Source: Bacteroidales bacterium
Lineage (GTDB): Bacteria > Bacteroidota > Bacteroidia > Bacteroidales > VadinHA17
Direction of reading: 5' to 3'
Length of the DNA: 34,496 nucleotides
Assembly (NCBI GenBank): GCA_015486185.1
Contig: WFSC01000432.1
Location: forward strand, 1-34,496
Part shown: piece after piece, positions 17,039 to 24,949 of the stretch
Position numbering within the stretch: the stretch's first letter is position 1
Layout: each line of letters opens with the position of its first letter
Translations under genes and position numbers: made by a program
The notes under the pieces: generated by a model
The model's input: the letters and a program-made list of their open reading frames with translations, nothing else
Told to the model about the DNA's origin: nothing
Databases searched by the model: none

Positions 17039-17863
17039 TCAAAAAACATTTATGCCCATCACAAGAATATCATCGATCTGAACATAATCTCCCTTCCATT
17101 CTTCAAAAGTTTCCCGCAATATTTTTCCCTGTTCTTTCATCGGTAAGGAAGCTATTTTCAGCAACAATGTACGGAAAGGGTCAAATTTAAATTTTTTTCC
17201 CTCGGGTCCGCCAAATTGATCTACGTATCCATCGGTAAAAAGATACAGATTATCATTTTTTTTAAGCTCGATATAATGGTTTGTAAAAGGCTGTTCTTCA
17301 ATGCCACTAACCCCTATGGGCATCCTGTCGGGTTTGTATTCGATAACTACATCCTGCCGGACAATATAAAGAGGATTATTGGCTCCGGAAAATTGCAGGA
17401 TGTTCTTCCCTTTATCGTAAATGCACAATGAGATATCCATACCATCAAGTGCTTCGGTACTGTCACCTGTCTGATGCAGGGCTTTCATAACCATTTCGCG
17501 CAGCAGGTTGAGGATACGGTTGGCGGGCAGATTGTCCCGCATGGTAACGATCTCATTGAGGAAAGATATCCCAAGTATGCTCATCAGGGCGCCCGGCACG
17601 CCATGACCGGTACAGTCAGCAACGGCAAAATAGGTCCTGTGACCTTTAGACACCAACCAGTAAAAATCACCGCTGACGATATTCTTCGGTATAAATAAAA
17701 CAAAATGACGGGGAAATGCCTTGTCGAACACCTTACCGGGAGGTAATAACGAGGTCTGGATCAAACTGGCATACTGAATGCTTTCGATGATCTCATTCCG
17801 CTGGCGGGTAATCTCATCCCGCTGCCTCTCCAACTCTTTGCGTAAGTGTTCTTCTTTTGCCAT
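17039..17863 (-). CDS. SpoIIE/RsbU-type PP2C serine phosphatase
   Basis: About 274 residues from ATG 17863. Residues 1-45 form a heptad-like coiled coil (EEHLRKELERQRDEITRQR) followed by SIQYASLIQTSLLPP, the usual lead-in to SpoIIE domains of Bacteroidota sensor proteins. The phosphatase core shows SGDFYW (metal Asp), AVADCTGHGVPGALMS (metal Asp and Gly), LDGMDISLC, SGANNPLYI and LYLFTDGYVDQFGG (metal Asp). All metal ligands appear present, so it should be an active Mn/Mg-dependent protein Ser/Thr phosphatase, usually acting on anti-sigma-factor antagonists. Most relatives carry a large N-terminal sensor (TPR or propeller); here it is missing, so the input is unclear. A longer TTG start at 17887 is unlikely because TTACTTTG, a near -7 box, overlaps it. 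Confidence 0.9.
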   Translation of the reverse strand: MAKEEHLRKELERQRDEITRQRNEIIESIQYASLIQTSLLPPGKVFDKAFPRHFVLFIPKNIVSGDFYWLVSKGHRTYFAVADCTGHGVPGALMSILGISFLNEIVTMRDNLPANRILNLLREMVMKALHQTGDSTEALDGMDISLCIYDKGKNILQFSGANNPLYIVRQDVVIEYKPDRMPIGVSGIEEQPFTNHYIELKKNDNLYLFTDGYVDQFGGPEGKKFKFDPFRTLLLKIASLPMKEQGKILRETFEEWKGDYVQIDDILVMGINVF

Positions 17864-18087
17864 GAAAAACCCTGTTACCGGATACAAAGTAACAAAAAAG
17901 TGATAACTATACCAATCCCATAACTATCCGGATATATTTTCTCCATTTTACTCATTCCACCATTGCCAACAGTAAAAAATGTGCCTGAAAAAAAATTTTC
18001 CTCATGATTTCCTTTTGTATGGCTGGTTTTCGCAAAAGCAATCAGTTGGAACGAAAGAAAAAATTTTATCAAAACATAAAAATAGTT
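17864..18087. other. divergent intergenic region between the phosphatase and the B12 operon
   Basis: This 224-bp stretch separates the minus-strand phosphatase gene from the plus-strand cobalamin operon. It is AT-rich. On the minus strand TTACTTTG (17885-17892) is one mismatch from the TAnnTTTG -7 element and would start the phosphatase transcript about 16 bp before its ATG. A short minus-strand open frame covering most of the gap looks like chance, with no recognisable domain. Nothing else could be supported. Confidence 0.4.
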
Positions 18088-18095
18088 TACATTTG
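18088..18095 (+). promoter_or_regulatory. promoter of the cobalamin operon
   Basis: TACATTTG is an exact match to the Bacteroidota -7 element TAnnTTTG. A T-rich box (TTTT, 18064-18067) lies 20 bp upstream in the position of the -33 TTTG element. The predicted start, 6-8 bp downstream, coincides with the first base of the riboswitch P1 helix at 18102, which is strong positional support. Confidence 0.7.
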
Positions 18096-18101
18096 TCGTG
18101 G

Positions 18102-18288
18102 CTAAGGTATCTGCCGGATTTTCTTTCCGGCGGATAAGAGGGAATCAGGTGCTCCCCTGTGGGAAAATCCTGGACAGTACCCGCTGCTGTGATCTCCGGA
18201 AAAAGTTTCCGGGCAATCCGGCCACTGCCTGTTTATTCAGAGGTGGGAAGGCGCCCGGAAATGGAGTAAGTCAGAAGACCTGCCTTAG
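18102..18288 (+). ncRNA. cobalamin (AdoCbl) riboswitch
   Basis: The aptamer core is plain: AGGGAATCAGGTG, then AATCCTGGACAGTACCCGC followed by TGCTGTGAT, GCCACTGC, TGGGAAGGCGCCCGG, and the B12 box AGTCAGAAGACCTGCC at 18269-18284. The P1 helix is formed by CTAAGG (18102-18107) and CCTTAG (18283-18288), six perfect pairs closing the element. Binding of adenosylcobalamin normally lowers expression of the genes downstream. It sits 49 bp before the ATG of the BtuB-like receptor gene, so it should control the whole uptake operon. Confidence 0.95.
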
Positions 18289-18293
18289 TTGCG

Positions 18294-18329
18294 ACATTAA
18301 GTGAAATGTTCGGGATAAACATGTAACTT
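18294..18329 (+). promoter_or_regulatory. candidate riboswitch expression platform (two exclusive hairpins)
   Basis: Two stems share the same bases. Hairpin A pairs ACATT (18294-18298) with AATGT (18305-18309). Hairpin B pairs ATGTT (18306-18310) with AACAT (18318-18322), extended by AAGT (18299-18302) with ACTT (18326-18329). Both cannot form together. The ATG of btuB is at 18337, so hairpin B would cover the translation initiation region. No T run follows, which points to control of translation rather than termination. The stems are short, so this is an inference. Confidence 0.4.
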
Positions 18330-18336
18330 AAAGAAA

Positions 18337-20292
18337 ATGAAAAAAGCAGGTCAGTTATTATTTTTCTTTTTTCTTGTTTTCCCGGCCGGGAGACTTTCCG
18401 TTCTGGCCTCGAAACCCGATACCCTTGTCAGCATACAGGACGTGAAAGTTTACGGTCAGCGTCCGCTCTATTATCAGGAAGATAAGAAGGTGATCTCTTG
18501 TGATTCTGCCCTGGTACTGCCTTCGGGACAGGAATCACTGGGTGAACTGCTTGGGCGCATGGCGCCGGTCAACCTGTTACAATATGGTGCTGCCGGTTCC
18601 CTGTCTTCCTTATCTCTCCGGGGTAGCAGCACGGCACAAACCCAGGTAAACTGGAATGGCTTCCCGATCAACTCACAGACATCGGGCATTTCCGATCTGT
18701 CACAGATCAATGCCGGCATGTTTGAAGAGATCCTGCTTATCCCCGGGGCTTCGGGGTCATTATATGGGAGTGGTACGGCAGGCGGGGCCATCAACCTGGA
18801 TAACAAGCCGGCATGGGGAAACGGTACAAAGACCACGGCAGGATTTGACGGAGGCAGTTTCGGCACGCTGGGCGGGGATCTGCTGCTGCAGACCGGAACA
18901 AAAAGATTCCGCAGCAAATCCGCTTTTTCCTACCGTAATGTTCAAAACAATTTTCCTTACCGAGATACTTATAAACCCGGTGAGCCGGTAGAAATATCCG
19001 CTCATAACCGTTTTCAGTATGCAGGTTTTATCCAGACTTTTTCTTTCCGTCTGGCTCATAGTATTTCTATACAAAGCGGTTTCTGGTATCAGAAAAACAG
19101 GAAGGAAATACCGGCTATTATGGGTTCTTATCAACCCGGCACCCAGGAACAGAGGGACAGTAGTTTGCGGATATACATGGTCCTGGAGAAGCGTTGGGCC
19201 CGGTCGGTTCTGACGGCCCGGAGCGCCTGGTTTCTCGATAACATGTGGTTTACAGACAAAATATCTCCTGATGCTCCTGATTATTCCATCGATTCAAGGT
19301 TCCGGACACAGCATTTTATGTCAGATATCTACTACCGGCACAGTGCCGGAAAACACTGGATGCTGGATGGAGGCATCGCTTCCTCCCTGGCTGCCGCGAA
19401 AGTTACTGCTTACCAGGACCCTGTACACGATCACAGCCTGGACATCTATGCAGGCACCAAGTACCACAAGTACCGGTGGACCGGTTCGTTTACGCTGCGG
19501 CAAAATTTCAACCCCTATAAGAACCCGTTGCCCCAGGCAGACGCCGGTATCCGGTATGCCATACAACCCGGAAAGACTTTCTTCCGTTTCAACTTTTCCA
19601 CCAAATACCGCATCCCCACCCTAAACGATAAATACTGGACACCCGGGGGTAATCCTGATCTTCTGCCCGAGCATGGCTGGGGAGTGAGCAGCGGACTGGA
19701 TCTGCGTACCGGCCAGCCCGGAGAGCATGCCGGCCCCTGGTCTTTCAGATGGCAAATGGACCTTTTTTCCAATATGCTACATGATCAGATAAGATGGATC
19801 CCGGGTAACGGTTACTGGTACCCTGAAAATGTCGGAAAAATGTGGAGCTATGGCGCAGAAAATAATGTCCTGGGGAGATGGAAAAAAAATAAGCTCTCCG
19901 TTACCTGCCAGTTGACCTATTATTACACCATTACTTCCGTTGAGAAAGACGGCCGGGGAGATAACAAACATAATCAGGCCGCCTATGTGCCTGTTCACAC
20001 GGCCTCCGGTATCCTTCGACTGGATTATGGTATTTTGTATGCCGGTTTTTATGAACATTTCACCGGCCCGAGATATACCACAGCCGATAATGATCCGCTT
20101 TATCAGCTAAATCCGTATGCCCTGGGCGATATGATCCTCGGCGGCAGGAAAAAGACAGGATCTTTTACCATTGATATGCGTGTTGTCATCAGTAATCTTT
20201 TCAATACGAATTACCAGGTGATCCGGTCTTATCCCATGCCGGGAAGGGCTTATTTTATTAAAGCACGATTTATTTTTCAGACAGGAAAGTGA
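18337..20292 (+). CDS. btuB: TonB-dependent cobalamin receptor BtuB
   Basis: 651 residues, close to the size of known BtuB receptors. Signal peptide 1-24 is followed by SKPDTLVSIQDVKVYG; the DTLV matches the TonB-box position of enterobacterial BtuB. The plug domain (about 35-150) has LGELLGRM, SLSLRGSS, VNWNGFPINS and the closing LIPGASGSLYGSGTAGGAINL. The remainder is a 22-strand type barrel with alternating aromatic strands, ending KARFIFQTGK. It binds cobalamin at the outer membrane and imports it with energy from TonB-ExbBD. The specific assignment rests on the cobalamin riboswitch directly upstream and the btuG/F/C/D-like genes downstream. Its stop codon begins a tetranucleotide repeat tract. 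Confidence 0.93.
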   Translation: MKKAGQLLFFFFLVFPAGRLSVLASKPDTLVSIQDVKVYGQRPLYYQEDKKVISCDSALVLPSGQESLGELLGRMAPVNLLQYGAAGSLSSLSLRGSSTAQTQVNWNGFPINSQTSGISDLSQINAGMFEEILLIPGASGSLYGSGTAGGAINLDNKPAWGNGTKTTAGFDGGSFGTLGGDLLLQTGTKRFRSKSAFSYRNVQNNFPYRDTYKPGEPVEISAHNRFQYAGFIQTFSFRLAHSISIQSGFWYQKNRKEIPAIMGSYQPGTQEQRDSSLRIYMVLEKRWARSVLTARSAWFLDNMWFTDKISPDAPDYSIDSRFRTQHFMSDIYYRHSAGKHWMLDGGIASSLAAAKVTAYQDPVHDHSLDIYAGTKYHKYRWTGSFTLRQNFNPYKNPLPQADAGIRYAIQPGKTFFRFNFSTKYRIPTLNDKYWTPGGNPDLLPEHGWGVSSGLDLRTGQPGEHAGPWSFRWQMDLFSNMLHDQIRWIPGNGYWYPENVGKMWSYGAENNVLGRWKKNKLSVTCQLTYYYTITSVEKDGRGDNKHNQAAYVPVHTASGILRLDYGILYAGFYEHFTGPRYTTADNDPLYQLNPYALGDMILGGRKKTGSFTIDMRVVISNLFNTNYQVIRSYPMPGRAYFIKARFIFQTGK

Positions 20293-20346
20293 ATGAGTGA
20301 ATGAATAAATGAATAAATGAGTGAATGAATGATAGAATGAATAATA
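20290..20346 (+). repeat. tetranucleotide repeat tract after btuB
   Basis: Beginning at the TGA stop of btuB, ten consecutive tetramers (ATGA, GTGA or ATAA; 20293-20332) follow, then a degenerate tail to about 20346. It fills more than half of the btuB-btuG gap. It is not a CRISPR and has no strong hairpin. It creates many stop codons in several frames and several potential ATG/GTG starts with immediate stops. Confidence 0.8.
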
Positions 20347-20384
20347 GTTATTTAATTTTTGTTTTACGCTAAAAACTTACTTCA

Positions 20385-21458
20385 ATGAAAAAACACGTAT
20401 TTCTTTTTCTTGCTTTTATCGGGACAGTTAGTATTTTCTTCTCCTGTAAAAAATCATACACGCCTCCGGTGGATACCGGGTTCATGTATGGAGCTTTTAT
20501 AGTAAATGAAGGAGCATACAACCAGAACAACGGATCGATCAGCTATATTGATCTTGACTCCAACTATATCATTAATAATCTTTTTTCTTCGATAAACGGT
20601 CGTCCCCTGGGTGATGTGGTCCAGTCATTTGCCGTTGATAATGACAAGGGATTGATCGTGGTCAATCATTCTGCCAAAGTCGAAGTAGTTGATATGAAAA
20701 CCTTCGTTTCACTGGGGACCATCACCGGGTGTGATTATCCGAGATATGCATTACCTGTAAACGATAACGAAGCCTGGCTAAGCAATGGTTCGCAGGCCGG
20801 CAAGGTTTACGTAATGGACCTTACGGGTATGGATATCACAGACTCCATTGACGTAGGCTATGGTCCTGAAAAAATGGTACAATCGGACGATAAGATATTT
20901 GTGGCTAACAGTGGCGGTTGGGCCAACGACAGTACGGTAAGTGTCATAGATGTCAACAGCAGGAAAGTTGTAAAAACCATCCTTACGGGTGATAACCCGG
21001 TTAACCTTGTAACGGATGCAAACGGGGATATCTGGGTTTTGTGCAAAGGGAAAGTTGTATATGATCAGAACTGGAATGTCATTTCCGAAACTGATTCGAA
21101 GCTTCAGAAGATTTCTCATACGACGGAGGATATTGAAAAGAGTTTTATCATCGGGCAAAAAGGTGATTATTTCAATCCGATCCGACTGGCCATCGGGAGT
21201 CAGGGCAATCTTCTTTATTTTGCCGAACATGACGGAATATACAGGATGAGTATTCAGGATACCCAGGTGCCGGATGCCCCGATAATATATGGGAAATTCT
21301 ACGGCCTTGCCGTTGACCCTGCTTCGGGAATGATTTATGCCCTTGATGCAGGGAATTTCACAGGCGCCGGCATCCTTTACCGGTATGATCCGCATGGCAT
21401 GCTGCGTGACAGCGCACAGGCAGGCATTGCGCCCAATGACGTTTATTTCAGCTACTAA
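20385..21458 (+). CDS. btuG: BtuG-like surface beta-propeller lipoprotein (DUF5074/YncE-like)
   Basis: 357 residues. Lipobox SIFFSC gives lipidated Cys21, followed by KKS. The mature protein is a chain of YVTN-like blades: FIVNEGAYNQNNGSISYID, AVDNDKGLIVV, EAWLSNGSQAGKVYVMDL, KIFVANSGGW, STVSVIDVNSRKVVKTI, GDIWVLCKG and MIYALDAGNF. This is the DUF5074 type of propeller. In Bacteroides, BtuG proteins with this architecture are encoded next to btuB, sit on the cell surface, bind cobalamin very tightly and hand it to BtuB. The position directly after the riboswitch-controlled btuB supports the same role here. Residues that contact cobalamin cannot be assigned from sequence alone. Confidence 0.85.
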   Translation: MKKHVFLFLAFIGTVSIFFSCKKSYTPPVDTGFMYGAFIVNEGAYNQNNGSISYIDLDSNYIINNLFSSINGRPLGDVVQSFAVDNDKGLIVVNHSAKVEVVDMKTFVSLGTITGCDYPRYALPVNDNEAWLSNGSQAGKVYVMDLTGMDITDSIDVGYGPEKMVQSDDKIFVANSGGWANDSTVSVIDVNSRKVVKTILTGDNPVNLVTDANGDIWVLCKGKVVYDQNWNVISETDSKLQKISHTTEDIEKSFIIGQKGDYFNPIRLAIGSQGNLLYFAEHDGIYRMSIQDTQVPDAPIIYGKFYGLAVDPASGMIYALDAGNFTGAGILYRYDPHGMLRDSAQAGIAPNDVYFSY

Positions 21459-21489
21459 GTCATAACCCCGGACAAAAACCTCCGTATAA

Positions 21490-21522
21490 TAGATTTGTAA
21501 TTAAAAAGAAAACGTTATTTTG
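21490..21522 (+). promoter_or_regulatory. candidate internal promoter before the exported protease gene
   Basis: TAGATTTG (21490-21497) is an exact TAnnTTTG match. Alternatively TTATTTTG (21515-21522) is one mismatch away and has TTTG (21494-21497) 17 bp upstream in the role of the -33 box, slightly closer than usual. Either would start a transcript in the 126-bp gap after btuG and let the protease and the btuFCD genes be expressed independently of the riboswitch. Confidence 0.4.
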
Positions 21523-21545
21523 CAACGACAGATATATAGAACCAT

Positions 21546-21567
21546 GCCGGGTGTCAAGGCTCCCGGC
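21546..21567 (+). other. leader hairpin before the protease gene
   Basis: GCCGGG (21546-21551) pairs perfectly with CCCGGC (21562-21567) around a 10-nt loop, 17 bp before the ATG of the protease gene. No T run follows, so it is not a standard terminator; it may stabilise the transcript or influence initiation. Confidence 0.4.
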
Positions 21568-21584
21568 TACATAAAGCAATATAA

Positions 21585-23777
21585 ATGAAGAATATAAAAA
21601 AACTCGCGGGTTTACTTCTCTTCCTGATCATAGCCGGCACTTCCGGTATATTTGCCCAGATTGGTCATGGTGGCACACCGTATCCTTTGTCGGGTACTGT
21701 TATTGACTACAATGATTTGACTGGTTTATTACCCGATCTGAGCGAACTGGCTTCCAAACAGGTCCCGGACAAGGCCTCGCCCCTGCGTTTTGCCGAACCG
21801 GTAAAAGTCAGTTTTTCCCCGGATAAAACCGGCCAATGGCAAACACTTTCTGACGGCACCCGTGTCTGGCGACTGGGAATTCGTTATAAAAATGCTTTCT
21901 CTATAAGCATTATCTTCAGTCATTTCCGGTTAGAGAAGGGTGAAAAGGTTTTTCTTTATGATCCGGCAGGACATACGGTACTGGGGGCTTTTACTTCGGA
22001 TAACAACAAGTCGTGGGGTTCGCTGGCTGTTGCTCCGGTACCGGGTTCCTCGGTGGTAATAGAATACCAGGTCCCTCCCGGAAGGACAAGCCATGGGGAT
22101 TTGTCTGTCGGGCAGGTAAGCGTGGGGTTCAGGGATATCTTCCGTCTCGGGGAAAAATCCAAGGACCAGTTTTTCGGTTCCTCCGGCCCGTGTAATGTGG
22201 ACATTAATTGTCCTGCAGGAGACGACTGGCAAACCGAAAAGAATTCGGTGATACGGGTTTTTGTCAACGGCAATGAATTATGTACGGGGGTATTGATGAA
22301 TACGGCCATCAATGATGCAACACCTTACTTGCTGACGGCCGGCCATTGTATTGAAGACTCATCGGATGCCGCCAATGCCGTCTTTGTTTTCCAGTATGAA
22401 AGTCCTTATTGTGAGGGGCCGGACGGTTCGGTTGACAAAAGTCTGTCCGGTGCCAAAGTAAAAGCCACCTCAAAAAAGGTTGATTTCACGTTGGTACGAT
22501 TAAGCAAGATGCCCCCGTTCACTTATCAGCCTTATTTTGCAGGTTGGAACAATTCAGGGAACACACCTTCGCAGACAACGTGCATCCATCATCCCAACGG
22601 GGATGTGAAAAAGATCAGCCAGGATCATGATGCAGCGGTAACCTCGGATTATGACGTTTATGATAAGGGCTCTTTCTGGAAGATCCTGCAGTGGGACATA
22701 GGGACCACCGAGCCAGGATCCTCCGGCGCTCCGCTGTTTGACGTCAACCACCGTGTTATCGGAACTCTCTCGGGTGGCGATGCCCGTTGCGGGAGCTCCA
22801 TAAATGATTATTTTCAGAAACTGGCTTATACATGGAATACCTATTCGGCTGACAGCAATCAATTAAAAGCCTGGCTCGATCCTGACAATTTCCAGTTCTC
22901 TTTATGGAATGGCTTTGATCCTTATAAAGCAGCAAAAAAGACCTGCGATACCCTTACCAATATTCAGGACGGAGAATACCTGACACTTTATGTTTACAAA
23001 AGTCAGGACGGAGGTTACTGGTCGGGACATAACCAGGACCGTTTTACCCAGTATGCGGAAAAATTTGATAATCCCGACCTTTTCAACATGACGGGTGTCT
23101 ATATCAAGCCTGCCATCGTCAAGTACGATTCTCCTGCAGATAAGGTAACCATCAAGATCTGGTCAAGCATTCAACAGGGTGGCCAGGTGATCGTATCAAA
23201 GGACGTGCCTATGAGTTTTTTCCAGGATTCGGTATGGAATTTTGTTGATTTTGATACGCTGGTAACCGTTGAGGGTAATTTTTATGCAGGATATGAGATT
23301 TATTATGATACACCTTCCGGGGCTCTTACGGATCAGTTTGCTGTATTCCAGGTAGAGAACCGGAACAACAGCTATGGTTTCAACACCGCTTATTATTACA
23401 AGAACGGCGTCTGGGCTTCCTATAGTGACACACCGGACATTCATCTTTACACTTCCCTGGCTGTCAACCCGGTACTTTGTGGTGAAATCCCCCAGGTAGC
23501 CGTACATGACCTGTCTGACGGAAAGACATCACACCCCCTGGAGGTTTGGCCTAATCCTGCCAGGGATAAGATCACCATTACTCTTCCGGACAGAATGCCT
23601 GCCGGAGGAACCCTGTACATTCGTGATCTTACCGGAAAAGTTCTCTTTGAACAGAATATCAGTACCGGAACATCAGAAAAGATCCTGCCGGTATCTTTTC
23701 TGAGCAATGGTTTCTATATCGTCACGTTGGAAACGCAGGATGATGTTTTCCTGCATAAATTGATTATATCCCGTTAG
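21585..23777 (+). CDS. T9SS-exported S1-family (lysyl-endopeptidase-like) serine protease
   Basis: 730 residues. Signal peptide 1-24 (cleavage after FA, before QIGHGG). Residues about 30-195 form a beta-rich pro-region. The trypsin-like domain (about 200-435) has the full triad: His254 in LTAGHC, Asp300 in KVDFTLVRL and Ser380 in EPGSSGAP; the sequence style with several cysteines resembles lysyl endopeptidases (Achromobacter/Lysobacter type). A beta-sandwich domain follows (about 452-632), then a T9SS type A sorting domain from EVWPNPARD (653) to the end. It should be exported and cell-surface attached or released. It lies between btuG and btuF, 7 bp before btuF, so it shares that transcript. 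A protease is not a known core part of cobalamin import; its role here is open. Confidence 0.9.
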   Translation: MKNIKKLAGLLLFLIIAGTSGIFAQIGHGGTPYPLSGTVIDYNDLTGLLPDLSELASKQVPDKASPLRFAEPVKVSFSPDKTGQWQTLSDGTRVWRLGIRYKNAFSISIIFSHFRLEKGEKVFLYDPAGHTVLGAFTSDNNKSWGSLAVAPVPGSSVVIEYQVPPGRTSHGDLSVGQVSVGFRDIFRLGEKSKDQFFGSSGPCNVDINCPAGDDWQTEKNSVIRVFVNGNELCTGVLMNTAINDATPYLLTAGHCIEDSSDAANAVFVFQYESPYCEGPDGSVDKSLSGAKVKATSKKVDFTLVRLSKMPPFTYQPYFAGWNNSGNTPSQTTCIHHPNGDVKKISQDHDAAVTSDYDVYDKGSFWKILQWDIGTTEPGSSGAPLFDVNHRVIGTLSGGDARCGSSINDYFQKLAYTWNTYSADSNQLKAWLDPDNFQFSLWNGFDPYKAAKKTCDTLTNIQDGEYLTLYVYKSQDGGYWSGHNQDRFTQYAEKFDNPDLFNMTGVYIKPAIVKYDSPADKVTIKIWSSIQQGGQVIVSKDVPMSFFQDSVWNFVDFDTLVTVEGNFYAGYEIYYDTPSGALTDQFAVFQVENRNNSYGFNTAYYYKNGVWASYSDTPDIHLYTSLAVNPVLCGEIPQVAVHDLSDGKTSHPLEVWPNPARDKITITLPDRMPAGGTLYIRDLTGKVLFEQNISTGTSEKILPVSFLSNGFYIVTLETQDDVFLHKLIISR

Positions 23778-23784
23778 GTCCTCC

Positions 23785-24945
23785 ATGTTCCATAAGAAAG
23801 AGTTGCGATATATCCCGTTTGTTTTCCTGGTCTTGTCCTTGCTGGCAACAGGGTGTTTTGATCATGCCCCGGACCGGACAAAAACAGAATCTTTTCATGC
23901 TGTCAGGATCCGTTATGCCCGCGGGTTCAGGCTGGATACCGCTGCCGGCCGGATAAGGGCCGAAGTACTGAAACCCTGGCAGGGGAAAGAGATCCACCGC
24001 TACAGTTATATTATCGGTACGGTATCTTCCGGGGATAAGAAACAACCGGGCGTTTTGTCTGTCGGCAAAAAAATAAACCGGGTCATTTGTACCTCCACCA
24101 CACATATTGCTTTCCTGGACCAGTTGGGTGTTTTGGATAAAGTGGTAGCTGTTTCAGGGAAAAAACTTATCAACAATAAGTATATTCTGAAAAAACTGGC
24201 CGGAGGACTGATTGCAGATATAGGATATGACAAAAATATGGATTATGAGACTATCGTCAGGCTACAGCCTGATGTGGTATTCCTTTACGGGATAGGCCCT
24301 GAGGTTATCTCAACAATAAACCGGCTGGCCTCCCTGCATATTCCGGCAGTGATAGTAGGAGATTATCTGGAAAGATCACCCCTGGGACGGGCAGAATGGA
24401 TCAAATTTTTCGGGGCTTTCTTTGGGAAAGAGAACAGGGCGATTGCCTGGTTTGACTCTCTGGCTGTGCAATATGAAAAAGTCCGCTTTACGGGAAATAC
24501 AGCGAAAGATTCCCTGCCTGTGGTCATGACAGGCCTCCCCTGGAATGAAGTCTGGTATGTATCCGGCGGAAACAGTTTGCTGTCCTCCTTTATTCACGAT
24601 GCAGGCGGCCGGTATGTCTGGGAGGATAAGGCAGGAAGTGACGCCATACCTATGGATATCGAACAGGTATATCGTAAGGCCGGTAATGCTGACATATGGA
24701 TCAACTGTGGTACGGCAGCCTCCATAGAGGATATCCTGGGCACGGACAAAAGGCTGGGACTGTTCAAACCGGTAAAAACAGACCGTGTTTACAACAACAA
24801 TGCCCGGTTGAATACCTTTGGGGGAAACGACTATTGGGAAAGCGGCGTTATTCACCCGGATATAATCATCCGGGACCTTCAGCATATCTTTCACCCTGAC
24901 CGTTTGCCGGATTATCAGTTTTTTTATTACCGGCATCTTAAATAA
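23785..24945 (+). CDS. btuF: BtuF-like cobalamin ABC transporter substrate-binding lipoprotein
   Basis: 386 residues. Lipobox LLATGC gives lipidated Cys24, consistent with inner-membrane-anchored binding protein. The BtuF/FhuD-type (cluster A, class III) fold shows INRVICTSTTHIAFLDQLGVLDKVVAVSG in the first lobe, DYETIVRLQPDVVFLYG, a connecting helix around 190-220, then DADIWINCG-like second-lobe elements (residues NADIWINCGTA) and a short C-terminus with HPDIIIRDLQHIFHP. Residues 25-95 are an unusual N-terminal extension before the canonical fold. It should pass cobalamin or other corrinoids to BtuCD. The same family carries iron siderophores; the cobalamin assignment comes from the riboswitch and btuB/btuG upstream. 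Confidence 0.88.
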   Translation: MFHKKELRYIPFVFLVLSLLATGCFDHAPDRTKTESFHAVRIRYARGFRLDTAAGRIRAEVLKPWQGKEIHRYSYIIGTVSSGDKKQPGVLSVGKKINRVICTSTTHIAFLDQLGVLDKVVAVSGKKLINNKYILKKLAGGLIADIGYDKNMDYETIVRLQPDVVFLYGIGPEVISTINRLASLHIPAVIVGDYLERSPLGRAEWIKFFGAFFGKENRAIAWFDSLAVQYEKVRFTGNTAKDSLPVVMTGLPWNEVWYVSGGNSLLSSFIHDAGGRYVWEDKAGSDAIPMDIEQVYRKAGNADIWINCGTAASIEDILGTDKRLGLFKPVKTDRVYNNNARLNTFGGNDYWESGVIHPDIIIRDLQHIFHPDRLPDYQFFYYRHLK

Positions 24946-24949
24946 TAAT

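Noticed and set aside
17875-18072. Minus-strand 65-codon frame in the gap before the phosphatase gene
   Set aside because: It overlaps the probable promoter of the phosphatase gene, has no domain, and its hydrophobic tail is short and low-complexity.
20290-20346. Tandem repeat considered as a CRISPR or as an attachment site
   Set aside because: The units are 4 bp with no spacers, there are no cas genes, and no integrase or tRNA is nearby.
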